A stretch of DNA of 64,000 nt from Actinopolyspora alba (lineage in GTDB: Bacteria > Actinomycetota > Actinomycetes > Mycobacteriales > Pseudonocardiaceae). The position numbers and the translations under genes are program-made. The stretch lies in the NCBI RefSeq assembly GCF_900112765.1, contig NZ_FOMZ01000009.1, forward strand, positions 175,386 through 239,385, in the 5' to 3' direction. Shown piece after piece: positions 53,764-62,547 of this stretch. Within the stretch, counting starts at the first letter, position 1. Each line of letters begins with the position of its first letter. A model generated the notes under the pieces. It had not been told where the DNA came from and did no database searches. It worked only from the letters and a program-made list of their open reading frames with translations.

Positions 53764-54573
53764 TTATGGGCGGGTGGCGATGAGGGCTTCGGTGTGGATG
53801 ATGTCGGTGAAATCGCCGTGGGGGAATTGTGTGGCGAGTTCTGTGCGTAGGTCGTGCTCGAATCGTGCTCGGATGTTTTCATCGTCGAATTGGGCGGGTG
53901 CGAAGTAGGAGTAGCTGAATTGCAGGCCGACGATCGCGTCGAGGTCGCGGGGGAGGTGCCAGGTCCAGGTCACGGTGTCGACGTGGCTGAAGGGGCTGCG
54001 GGCGAGCACCTCGGCGTGGCTTTCTTTCGGATGTGTGTAGGTGCTGGATCCCGCCCGGCGGGCCGGGCCCAGGTACCGGGTGCGGATGTCGGTGATGGTC
54101 TCCTCCCAGGGGGCTGGGGTGTGCTCGCCGGGAGCGCCGCCGCTGAGTACGACCACCGCGCCGTGTGCGGCGATGAGTGTGTCGAGTTCAGCTAGTAGCG
54201 CGTCGCGGTCGGTCCAGTGGAACGAGGCGCCCATCGTGGCCAGGTCCAGCGTGGGCAGAGTGAGTTCGTGCAGGTGGTGTGAGTCGCCGTGGCGCCAGTC
54301 GATGGTATCGGCGCCGTGTTCGGCGGCGAGGCGTCGTCCTTCGTCGAGCATGCTGGGTTCGGGATCGACGGCGATCACTCGGGCTACGTGGGGGGCGAGC
54401 GGGATCGCGATCTGGCCGGTGCCGCAGCCGAGGTCGAGCACGGTCTGGGCGCCGTTCAGAGCGAAGCGGTCTGCGAGGTAGGAGAAGAATTCCGGTGGGT
54501 AGCCGGGGCGGTAGCGGGCGTAGTAGGGGGCGGTCGAAGCGAACAGCTCGGCGGGGTCGTAGTGGATGTTCAA
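53764..54573 (-). CDS. Class I SAM-dependent methyltransferase
   Basis: The protein is about 269 residues. The start is probably TTG 54573 with GGAGGG just upstream; GTG 54588 is the other choice. Motif I is VLDLGCGTGQIAIPLA, then VIAVDPEPSML and a post-motif DLATMGASFHWTDRD, the common small-molecule methyltransferase layout. Substrate is unknown. It begins a leftward set with unusual, cytosine-rich codon choice in the next two genes. Confidence 0.8.
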   Translation of the reverse strand: MNIHYDPAELFASTAPYYARYRPGYPPEFFSYLADRFALNGAQTVLDLGCGTGQIAIPLAPHVARVIAVDPEPSMLDEGRRLAAEHGADTIDWRHGDSHHLHELTLPTLDLATMGASFHWTDRDALLAELDTLIAAHGAVVVLSGGAPGEHTPAPWEETITDIRTRYLGPARRAGSSTYTHPKESHAEVLARSPFSHVDTVTWTWHLPRDLDAIVGLQFSYSYFAPAQFDDENIRARFEHDLRTELATQFPHGDFTDIIHTEALIATRP

Positions 54574-54655
54574 CAGCCCTCCAGTCACGAAGGAATGTGT
54601 GGGTCAGCAGCTCGGAGAGCGTGTTGTTTGTCGGCTCGCCGCGGCACCCTGAGAA

Positions 54656-55408
54656 CTATGCCGTGTAGGGGCCTCCGTGCCAGTGGTCGGTCAGTGGTGG
54701 GAGTGGGTGGCTGGTGGCGTTGTCGTGGGGGTGGTAGTCCAGGTCGGTCCAGTGGTCGTGGGGCCACCATCGCGGGGTGTTGTCGCTGGTGCCGTAGAGG
54801 AGGGTGAAGGGGTGTGGGAGTGGTTTGGTGGCTGCGGCGGTGAACAGGGTGATGGCGTCGCGGGGGCTGAGCCAGGTGGCGGCATGGCGGGCCTTGGTCG
54901 GGGTGGTGCGGAGGCTGCCGATGCGGATGGCGGCGATGTCGAGATGGTGTTTGTGGGCGTACAGCGAGGCGAGTGCTTCGTCGGTGATTTTGCCGACGCC
55001 GTAGATGCTGTCGGGGTTGGGTGCGGTGTCGGTGCTGGTGATGGTCTGGTCGGTGGGGGTGAAGCCGATGGTGTGGTGGCTGCTGGCCAGCACGACGCGG
55101 GAGGTGTGGTGTTCGCGGGCGGCTTCGAGGACGTGGTAGGTCGGCAGCAGGTTGTGTTCGTAGATGGCGGGAAGTGGGGCGTCGGTGTGGGTGATTCCGG
55201 CGGCCGTGTGGATGATCACGTCGGTGTGGTGGGTGGCGTTCCTGGTGGCATCGGGGGCGCGTAGGTCGATGTTGTGGTAGTCGCACCCTGTGGGCAGGGT
55301 GCTGGGTGGGTGTTTGTCGAGAATGGTGACGGTGTGTCCGGCTGCGGCGAAGGCGGGGGCGAGGTGGCTGCCGAGTGTGCCGGATCCTCCGGTGAGTGTG
55401 ATGTTCAT
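54656..55408 (-). CDS. NAD-dependent epimerase/dehydratase (extended SDR)
   Basis: The 250-residue protein has the GxxGxxG nucleotide motif TGGSGTLGSHL at 6-16, an acidic LDKHPP binding loop, VVLASSHHTIGF and YGVGK, the catalytic Tyr and Lys. It is short for the family but complete. It overlaps the CofE-like gene by 4 bp, so the two act together, likely in nucleotide-sugar chemistry. Confidence 0.8.
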   Translation of the reverse strand: MNITLTGGSGTLGSHLAPAFAAAGHTVTILDKHPPSTLPTGCDYHNIDLRAPDATRNATHHTDVIIHTAAGITHTDAPLPAIYEHNLLPTYHVLEAAREHHTSRVVLASSHHTIGFTPTDQTITSTDTAPNPDSIYGVGKITDEALASLYAHKHHLDIAAIRIGSLRTTPTKARHAATWLSPRDAITLFTAAATKPLPHPFTLLYGTSDNTPRWWPHDHWTDLDYHPHDNATSHPLPPLTDHWHGGPYTA

Positions 55409-56142
55409 CGTTGCTGCCCGTGGTGCAGGACGCTGCCGATTCCGGCGTCGCTGTGGTGGTAGTGCAGACCGCGCAGCACTGTGACGGGGGCGCCGCGGCC
55501 GCGTTGTCCGAGGGTGATTCCGGCGGCGCCTGCGGCGAGGTCGGTCAGGGTTTCGTGGTGCGTTTTCCCGGCATGTTCCGTGGTGCGCAGGGGGTGGATG
55601 CCCGCGGCTCCGAGGGCGATCACCGTGGAGCCGTGCCGGTCGGGTCGCCCGTCGGAGTCGGCCACGATCACGGCCAGCCGTACTCCGGTGGCTGCTGTCA
55701 GCGTGTCGCGCAGTGCGCGGGCTGAGGCGTCGGGGTTGGTGGGCAACAGCCAGGCCTGGCGTGTGGTGCGGTCGCGGTCCACTCCGGCGGAGGTGAGTTC
55801 GTAGCCGAGTCGGTGGCGGGCGATGATCGGCCCTGTCGGGGTGGCCAGGTGATAGTCCACGGATTCGTCGAGGATCACTTGGATGATCTCGGGGGGTTTG
55901 CCGGTGGCCTGCGACAGCTCGTGCGCGCGGGCCGTGGGGGTGACGGTGTCGAGGTCGACCGCGCGGTGTTCCGACAGGGACACGACTTTGCTGGCGACGA
56001 CGAGGATGTCGTCGTCGGCCAGGGTGAGGTTTTGGATGTTCAGGGTGGTGGTGATGGCGTGGGTGAGGTCGTCACCGGCGGTGATGGTGGGAAACGATTC
56101 CAGGGCGGTGACGGTGACCTGCCGGGTGGGTGGTGTGCTCAT
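55405..56142 (-). CDS. CofE-like F420-0:L-glutamate ligase
   Basis: The 245-residue protein has LVVASKVVSLSEHRAVDL, then ARAHELSQATGKPPEIIQVIL, IVADSDGRPDRHGSTVIALGAAG and GAAGITLGQRGRGAPV, the order of the CofE/FbiB-N glutamate ligase family. Classic CofE adds Glu to F420-0. In an epimerase operon with no other F420 gene it may act on another substrate; this is inference. It overlaps the 56139 fragment by 4 bp. Confidence 0.75.
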   Translation of the reverse strand: MSTPPTRQVTVTALESFPTITAGDDLTHAITTTLNIQNLTLADDDILVVASKVVSLSEHRAVDLDTVTPTARAHELSQATGKPPEIIQVILDESVDYHLATPTGPIIARHRLGYELTSAGVDRDRTTRQAWLLPTNPDASARALRDTLTAATGVRLAVIVADSDGRPDRHGSTVIALGAAGIHPLRTTEHAGKTHHETLTDLAAGAAGITLGQRGRGAPVTVLRGLHYHHSDAGIGSVLHHGQQR

Positions 56143-56399
56143 GGGGTGTGCCGATTCCGGGTGAGGGCGGTCAGGACATCATGCATGGCGAGTTGTAGCA
56201 GGTGGGGGCCGGCGGGGGTTGTGGTGCTGGCGTGGGCGAGCCAGCCGCGACCCCGGGTGAGGTAGTGCGGCAACAGGCCGCCAGCGGTCCTACTCGTCGG
56301 TGAGCACGGGGGAGAGAACCGAGAAGCATTGTCGTAGAGCGGTCGTTCCGACTCCGCCGGATCCTTCGTAGGCAACCAGGTAGTCCCAGTGCGTTTCAT
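56139..56399 (-). pseudogene. C-terminal fragment of an unknown gene
   Basis: The last ~45 residues (LLPHYLTRGRGWLAHASTTT to the end) look protein-like and couple by ATGA to the CofE-like gene. Upstream the frame becomes low-quality, with no start signal. Most likely the tail of a gene removed by rearrangement. Confidence 0.4.
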
Positions 56400-56476
56400 G
56401 TGTGCGGTGACCGCAGGGGCGCCTCGACCTGCATGCTTTGGTGCTTTTTCTCAGCAGTGACCCGGTCGACGCCTGT

Positions 56477-56625
56477 GTTCTCGACTGATACAGACTCGAG
56501 GCGGAAGAAAAGCTCAACCACTCCAGAACTCGACGTTGTCGGTACCGAGGACAGCGACAACGACAACTCGTGTGAGGGCCTGAAACCAACCACTTGCCCG
56601 TGTCTTCATCATCACAGCTGAGAAG
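56477..56625. repeat. 150-bp palindromic repeat, copy 2 (MITE-like)
   Basis: GTTCTCGACTG at the left and CAGCTGAGAAG at the right; inner conserved blocks match copy 1 at the same spacing. Confidence 0.6.
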
Positions 56626-56822
56626 GTACTGGCTACAACAGTTCGATCCACTCCACATGCTCTGGTTTTCCCTCATGGAGACATACCAGCGCCTCGTGCG
56701 GTTGTCGAAGCGCTTGTGAGAGCAAGTAACACGTGGGCGCTGAAGGCGGGTCAGAGTTTTGGCAGCGGGAGACAAGAACCCCATGCGGGTTTTCAAGAGC
56801 ATTCGGTAGAGGTATGCCGCCC
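56626..56822. other. Intergenic, nothing recognised
   Basis: No gene in either strand. A minus frame with a start at 56941 or 56802 is a shadow. Confidence 0.3.
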
Positions 56823-57398
56823 TCAGTCACGGAACCTTGAGCTGGGTTGTCTCGGCGCCTCCACGGTATTTTCGGGAGTGTTGTCACGGATGTGGCGGAG
56901 CTCGTCGAATCGCCATGCCTGGTCGAGATCACAGTTGTCAAGTGGGCTCAGACCGATTTCACTGCGCCAGAGATTGACTCGTTCCCGGTCGGCGAGCGGC
57001 CAGAGACGGCTGGTCTGGTTCCCGATACCGAACCGTTGGGTGCCGTATCGCTGCGGGAGGTTCTGGTGCAGAAGTACGCGGTCATCGAGATACGCCAGAT
57101 CACGTTCGGTGGCTTCTTGACGATCTACCGCTTCACGGAGCAGGTCGATCCAGGCCTGCTGGTAATCGGGGGTGGCATGTTGTGCCAACAGCCAGGCCGC
57201 GTGTGCACCATCGGTGCCGACCAGTGTGTGTCCCGGCCATCCATGCTCATCGATAATCTCGGCCAGCCGAGCGGTGTTGTCGGCGTCGACCTCGCGGACG
57301 GTGATGCTGTCCACTGTCTGCTGCTCGAGCCATTGGTGACGGACCTGTTGATCCCGAGCGGACCGTCGTAACAACTCGTCGCGTAGCTGATCACCCAT
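56823..57398 (-). CDS. DUF6624-like protein
   Basis: The protein is about 191 residues from ATG 57398 (MGDQLRDELLRRSARDQ). It carries IIDEHGWPGHTLVG, then DGAHAAWLLAQHA, DLAYLDDRVLLHQNLPQRYGTQ, the features of DUF6624. No reaction is known. It lies alone, facing away from the NYN gene. Confidence 0.7.
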   Translation of the reverse strand: MGDQLRDELLRRSARDQQVRHQWLEQQTVDSITVREVDADNTARLAEIIDEHGWPGHTLVGTDGAHAAWLLAQHATPDYQQAWIDLLREAVDRQEATERDLAYLDDRVLLHQNLPQRYGTQRFGIGNQTSRLWPLADRERVNLWRSEIGLSPLDNCDLDQAWRFDELRHIRDNTPENTVEAPRQPSSRFRD

Positions 57399-57721
57399 GT
57401 AAACGACTGTCCCTGAGTCGCCATGTTCCGCGCACTGCGGCATCGTCAAAATCACCTGGTTGCCTGGAACTCTGCCTTTCGAGAAAGTACAGGATTGAGA
57501 AGTCGTTCCGCGGTTCCATTCCCGAAGGTGTCGGTGAATGTTGGCGGCGTGGGCTGTTGTTTGATCGCGGCTGGTGTCTTGTGCTCACGGTGCGGGCCAG
57601 GACAGAGCGAGGCGGTGCACACTCGAACCGGTGAACCTGGGGCAGTGCCTGGTCCGCAGTCGGGGTGGTGCGGTAGGACCGGTCTTGACCATGTGGTGGC
57701 AGCGGAGGGACAGGGTTTCGG
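57399..57721. other. Divergent intergenic region
   Basis: No gene recognised. It separates the leftward DUF6624-like gene from the rightward NYN gene and must hold both promoters; no clear -35/-10 is visible. Confidence 0.35.
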
Positions 57722-57865
57722 TTGAGCAAGGCGCGACGGGGCAGTACGGGCCGTGAGGACAAGCAGCGGCGGCGTCAGCACCGCCTCGCTCCCTCGGCCC
57801 TGCAGAACGCCTTCGCCCGCCACGCCGGGCACGCGGCAGTGAGGGGAGCCCGGGATGGATGTTGA
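57722..57865 (+). CDS. Possible 47-residue basic peptide upstream of the NYN gene
   Basis: TTG start, then KARRGSTGREDKQRRRQHRL and a helical end; it overlaps the NYN start by 11 bp. A leader or coupling peptide is possible; weak. Confidence 0.25.
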   Translation: MSKARRGSTGREDKQRRRQHRLAPSALQNAFARHAGHAAVRGARDGC

Positions 57866-58733
57866 GTCGGAAGGGGTGCGGATCGTGAGGGAAGCCGAAG
57901 CCCGCCACCGCCATGCATTCGGCCGGTGGCGCGATGACCCCCAGCCCCGGGATGAGCAGCTCGCGCTGCTCATCGACTTCGAGAACCTGGTGCTCGGCGC
58001 GCACGCCAGCCTTCCGGACCGCCAGGATCCGGTCCCGGAGACGGCGCTGCGGTGGCTGTGCCGCGCCTACGGAGTCACCACCACCCGCCGGGCCTACGGC
58101 AACTGGGCCGACTCCCGCTTCCAGCGATACCAGCCCGCGTTGGAACGCAACGGTGTCGACCTTGTCCAGATCGGCCACGGCCTAGGACGCAAAAACGGTG
58201 CGGATATCCGCATGGCCGTCGACGCGATGGAGACCCTGATCATTCACCCCGAGGTGGCGGCGTTCGTGCTGGTCTCCGGTGACTCCGATTTCTCCCCGCT
58301 GGTGGCCAAGTTGCGGGAGTTCGGCCGCCACATCATCGGTGTCGGCGCGGAATCCGCGGTCAGCGCCCGGCTCGTGTCGGTGTGCTCGGAGTACAAGCTC
58401 TGGGGATCGATCGTGGCCCGCGCGGACAACACGCCCGCGGAGACAGCACCTGCACCGGCACCTGTGCAACCCGGGTTCCGGCTTGCCGACGGCGAAGCAC
58501 TCCTGGTCGCCGCGATGGACCAGCTCAGCACCCGCAGACCTACCGCGTCACAGCTCAAAGCGAAGATGCTCGTGTTGGACCCGTCGTTCGACGAAGCCGC
58601 CTACGGATGCCGCAACTTCCGGGCGTTCCTGGCCCAGCTCTCCCACCAAGTGCGGGCCGTCGGCCATTCCGGGCACGACATCATCCTCACCCGCACCGCC
58701 AACGCCGCGGACGAGACCACCACCGCCCCGTAA
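57855..58733 (+). CDS. NYN-domain (PIN-like) putative RNase with C-terminal OST-HTH/LOTUS-like domain
   Basis: The 292-residue protein reads LALLIDFENLVLGA at 35-48 with the first acidic cluster, MAVDAMETLI and VLVSGDSDFSPLVAKL near 140, which complete the NYN metal site. Residues about 215-285 (LLVAAMDQLSTRRPTASQLKAKM, FRAFLAQLS) form a LOTUS-like HTH that binds RNA in relatives. It probably cuts or binds RNA. Confidence 0.75.
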   Translation: MDVESEGVRIVREAEARHRHAFGRWRDDPQPRDEQLALLIDFENLVLGAHASLPDRQDPVPETALRWLCRAYGVTTTRRAYGNWADSRFQRYQPALERNGVDLVQIGHGLGRKNGADIRMAVDAMETLIIHPEVAAFVLVSGDSDFSPLVAKLREFGRHIIGVGAESAVSARLVSVCSEYKLWGSIVARADNTPAETAPAPAPVQPGFRLADGEALLVAAMDQLSTRRPTASQLKAKMLVLDPSFDEAAYGCRNFRAFLAQLSHQVRAVGHSGHDIILTRTANAADETTTAP

Positions 58734-58868
58734 GTCAGAATCCTGGCTGGCCCCGGCGGGATACAGGGCGCGGTCAAGGTCGCGCGGCGTTGGCGGGGTG
58801 TGCGTAGCGTGATCGGCATGGGATTCTTCTGACGCACCGCTTCGCCACGACAGCCGCCGCAACCCGAT

Positions 58869-59188
58869 GTGCTCAACGCCGACGATGACACCGACACCGC
58901 CGAGCGGATCCGGCATCAGCTCGCCGCGATCGAGCTGGCCGACGCCGTCGCCGAGCACGACAAGGCCCACCTGGTCGCGTTGCCACCAGGCAGAGCGGAT
59001 TGCCCAGATCCAGGCGCGCGGCGCTGTATGCCCACGTCGATGACATCTGGGGCGACCTCAAACGCCGTGGCCTGCGCGCGGCTGATCACGCCGAATACAA
59101 CGGGGGCGCCGCGTTACGGGACCTGACCAGTGAGCTGCACGCCCACGCCGAGAACGTCGCTTGCCAACAGGACGACGATACCGACTGA
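58869..59188 (+). pseudogene. Frameshifted small gene
   Basis: One frame reads AERIRHQLAAIELADAVAEH and stays sensible to about 58990. The next sensible stretch, RRAALYAHVDDIWGDLKRRG and on, is in another frame, ending QQDDDTD at 59188. A single frameshift near 58990 would join them. Confidence 0.4.
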
Positions 59189-59405
59189 ACCGGAAGGGGC
59201 GGGCCCACTGGCCCGGAGCATCCCGTGTCCCGCCCCGCCACGTCGTCGCCTGAACCCCACCGTCGTGAACGCAACCCACCCGCACCAGCACGGACCCGCT
59301 ACCGGTGAAATGCTCGTCATTGTCCTCGGCCTCAGCACTGCGGTCTGGAGCGTGAAGACCGGATAGGTCCGAATCCAGCAGCGACAGCCACGTCGCCGTC
59401 GCTGG

Positions 59406-59699
59406 TCACGACCTACGGGCAGACCGCTCGAAGTAGGTCAACTCGTTGTCGGAAACCAGCGTCAGACTGCACACGTAGAACACCGTGTTGCCCTGTGCGT
59501 CGCGACCATCTGCCCAGCCAGGGCCGGTGGCCCAAGTGAGCGCGCCGGGGTTGTCAGGTTGCTGTGCACGGAACGCGTCGACATGCTTGATCGCCTTCTC
59601 AGCGGACTCGAACGCCATCGTAAGGATGCCGGGCTTTGCGGACGTGGTGCGATCTTGCACCACGTACACGATTCGCTCACTGCTTGCCATGGACGCCAT
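59406..59699 (-). CDS. Small hypothetical protein
   Basis: The protein is about 97 residues from ATG 59699, or 94 from 59690. It reads IVYVVQDRTTSAKPGIL and TVFYVCSLTLVSDNEL. Probably a single alpha/beta domain. Unrecognised. Confidence 0.5.
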   Translation of the reverse strand: MASMASSERIVYVVQDRTTSAKPGILTMAFESAEKAIKHVDAFRAQQPDNPGALTWATGPGWADGRDAQGNTVFYVCSLTLVSDNELTYFERSARRS

Positions 59700-59799
59700 A
59701 TTGCCAGCCGCCCTGCCAAGGGACGCCCGAGTCCTTGTGGAGATCAAGCGATCTCGTCTTCGTCGGGTTCGGACTAGTTACGTACGTCGTGGGCTGTGG

Positions 59800-60201
59800 A
59801 TGCGGGCTATCGTGGGCACCGTGGATCTCAGGACACAGTCGCTGGCGGAGTTGATCGTGTGTGCCGAGCGAGCACTCGGAACCCAGTTGATGCAGGAACG
59901 GGCAGTGTGCAAGCGGCGGTCGCTGGGTCTGCCGAGCGGCCGGGACACGTGGGTGCGGATCTCGGTATCGCCAGCCGAGGCCGCGGCCGAGCGTGGTGGG
60001 CTGGAGGCCACGACCGCTCTGCCGAGTGCGTGTCGGCATCCGCAGTGGCATCAGGGTGCGTGTTGGCACGACGGGGAGCTGCTGTGGCGGGTGGAGGAGA
60101 CCGAGTTGGTCACCGAACCGGTGATCTGCTCGGGCGGGATGCTCGCCACCGAGCCCGAGTTGGGGCAGGGGTGGTGGCAGCACCTGGCTAAGAGCCCCTA
60201 A
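59800..60201 (+). pseudogene. N-terminal fragment of a phosphotransferase-like gene, cut by an IS
   Basis: The frame reads LAELIVCAERALGTQL, DTWVRISVSPAEA, LLWRVEETELVTEPV and GWWQHL, then stops inside the IS left end. The start ATG 59800 or GTG 59821 is uncertain. It resembles the N-terminal part of aminoglycoside-phosphotransferase-type kinases, but the catalytic C-lobe is missing. Confidence 0.5.
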
Positions 60202-61048
60202 CACATTGGTGATACCGGGCTGGGATGATCTTGGGTGATGGCTGCACCGTGGGTGGTCTCGGACGAGTTGTGGGAGCGGGTCGAGCCGTTGTTGCCGGTG
60301 CGTCCGGCGAGTCGGACGGGTCCGAAGCCGTTGCCGGATCGGCAGGTGGTGCAGCCCATCCTGTTCGTGCTGATCACCGGCATCGGGTGGGAAGACCTGC
60401 CGCAGGAGCTGGGGTTCGGATCGGGGATGACGTGCTGGCGGCGCCTGCGGGACTGGCAGGAGGCAGGGGGTGTCGAGCGGCTCCATGAGGTGTTGCTGGC
60501 CGAGCTCAACGCGGCCGGGCAGATCGACTGGTCCCGGGCGTGTGTGGATGCTTCCCACCTTCGCACGAAAAGGGGGGAACGGCCACCGGGCCAAGCCCGG
60601 TGGATCGAGGCAAAACAGGCTCGAAGCACCACCTGATCTGCGACGGCGGCGGAGTTTTCCTCGCCACGACGCTCACCGGCGGCAACCGCAACGACATCAC
60701 CCAACTATTGCCGCTGGTCGAGAAGGTCCCGCCCGTACGCGGCCGACGCGGACGGCCCCGCCGCAAGCCCGAGGTCCTCGTTGCTGACCGCGGCTACGAT
60801 CACGACACCTACCGTGCTCATCTGCGCCAACGCGGCATCCGGCCGTTCATCAACCGGCGCAAAACCCGCGACACCAACCAGGCCGTGCGCTGGATTGTCG
60901 AAGCAAACCTTGGCCCTGCTGCATCAGTTTCGGCGTCTGGCCATCCGCTGGGAGCGTCGTGCTGACATCCATCACGGCTTCCTCGCCCTGGCTACCAGCC
61001 TCATTTGCTGGCGCCGTCTCCCGAACGCAATACGTTAGGAGCTCTTAG
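60188..61048 (+). mobile_element. IS5-family insertion sequence
   Basis: Ends CTAAGAGCCCCTAAC and GTTAGGAGCTCTTAG form inverted repeats. The same 3' end and C-terminal peptide survive as a scar at 25266-25378. Confidence 0.8.
60235..61038 (+). pseudogene. IS5-family transposase, frameshifted twice
   Basis: It begins MMAAPWVVSDELWERVEPLL in frame 1 with VDASHLR. Then, after AAAAGGGGGG near 60570, it continues in another frame with GPSPVDRGKTGSKHHLICDG, LVADRGYDHDTYR. It shifts again near 60905 to TLALLHQFRRLAIRWERRAD. The first shift could be programmed; the second makes it probably inactive. Confidence 0.7.
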
Positions 61049-62055
61049 TAGCGAGGTATCCCTCGCGGCGCTGCCTCTGTCGTGTCTCCCGGCCCGGCCA
61101 GGTCATCGCCGAGTTCGCCCGGTGGCTGTGGGGCAGTCGTGCTGGGGCAGTTCCTTCGGGGCTGGTCGTGAGCTGACTGTTGTCGTGTGAGTGCGTGAGC
61201 CAGGCTGGTTTCGCTTGCGGCTATTGCGTCGGTGAGTTCGGTGAGGGGCTCGGCTGGTGCTTCCTCGCCGTGGTGGAGGCCGGCGGTGGTGATGATGTGG
61301 GTGAGCGCGTGCTGGTCGGTGTCGGACATGTTCTGCGCGCAGGCTGGGTGGGTGAGCACGTCGTGGGCGGCGTAGGCGTCTGCCGCGGCGATGGCTTGTC
61401 GGGTGATGTCGGTGGTGATCGGTGTGTGAGGTGTGTGGTTGGTGAGGTCGAGTACGCCTAGACCGAGGCGGCAGCGAAACACCAGTGGTGTGGACTGGTG
61501 GGGGAGTGCGAGGTAGCGCTCGACCATCTCTGTGTCAGCTGGCTGGGTCTCGCGTTCTGCGGTGGTCAGGCACAGCGTGGTGAGATAGGACGCGACGGCT
61601 TGTTCCCACATGTCCGTGGTGGAGCTGTGCTCGAGCAGGTCGAGGGCGTGCTCGTGGTCGTCGTTGATGATGCGGGTGAGGATGGCGACTTGTCTGCCGT
61701 CGAGCATGCGGTCGCCGATGCCTTTGTGGCGTTCGAGGTGTTCGAGCGCGTCGTTCCATCGTCCGGCTCGGGTCAGGGCTCGGGTGCCGTCGGCCAGCAG
61801 CACTGTCCAGAGGAATCGGACGAGGTCGCCTCGTGCTGCGCTGTGATCGTCGGTGAGGTCGGTGAGGTCGATGTTCCGACCGTCGATCGTGGTCGCCGTT
61901 CTCGTGCGCAGGGCCTGGTAGGCGTGGGTGAGCAGCTGGTGCGCACGGTTGCCGTGGCCGTTGCGGATGTGCAGTCGGCCGAGGTTGACCAGGGGTTGCA
62001 GGGCGAGTTTGGCCGTTGTCGGTGCCAGCGGCCGGTGGGCGTGGAAGAGGTCGAA
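61045..62055 (-). pseudogene. Truncated gene of unknown function
   Basis: The frame is open from 62055 to the stop TAA formed at the IS end. It reads FDLFHAHRPLAPTTAKLALQ, LHIRNGHGNRAHQLL, LLADGTRALTRAGRWNDALEHLERH and DGRQVAILTRIIND. It looks helical and TPR-like. No start exists: a TAA sits directly upstream at 62056-62058. Its C-terminus is also altered by the IS. Confidence 0.5.
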
Positions 62056-62547
62056 TTATCGCTGGCACAGCTGGTGGGCGCGGTCGGGCAGGCGCTGAGC
62101 TTGCTCGATCACCACGAGATCAGCCCCGAGCTCACGCCGTGCCTGTCCTTCGAACCGTACGGCTATGCCCGCCTGGCCGCGAACGCGGCGACGGCGTACG
62201 TGCCCTTGGGGGACACGGAACGTGTGCTGCACTACACCGGCGATGTTGATACCGCCGTGGAACAGGCCGATTCCGACTGGAGTCGAGCTCTGGTGCGGCT
62301 CGATGTTGCCACGGCGCTGTTGCACCAGCCGGATCCGGACTTGGAACACGCACTTGCCTTGGGCACCGAGTCGGTGCGGATCTGTGCCGATTACCCTATT
62401 CGTTCGGTATGGCAACGTGCCCACACCCTGTACGGACTTGCTCAACGTTGGGCAGGCGACGCACGCGTGACCGAGTTCACCGAGGTGCTGCGCACCTGGT
62501 GGAGCCGTCCTCAAGTGCGCGACGTCGCTGGGGGACCAACCCGGTGA
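62050..62547 (+). pseudogene. C-terminal fragment of a TPR-type XRE regulator
   Basis: The reading frame covers LAQLVGAVGQALSLLDHHEI, YARLAANAATAYVPLGDTER, SRALVRLDVATALLHQPDPD and LRTWWSRPQVRDVAGGP, which resembles the TPR tail of actinobacterial HTH regulators. There is no HTH and no start; further left the frame runs antisense to the truncated minus gene. Confidence 0.5.
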
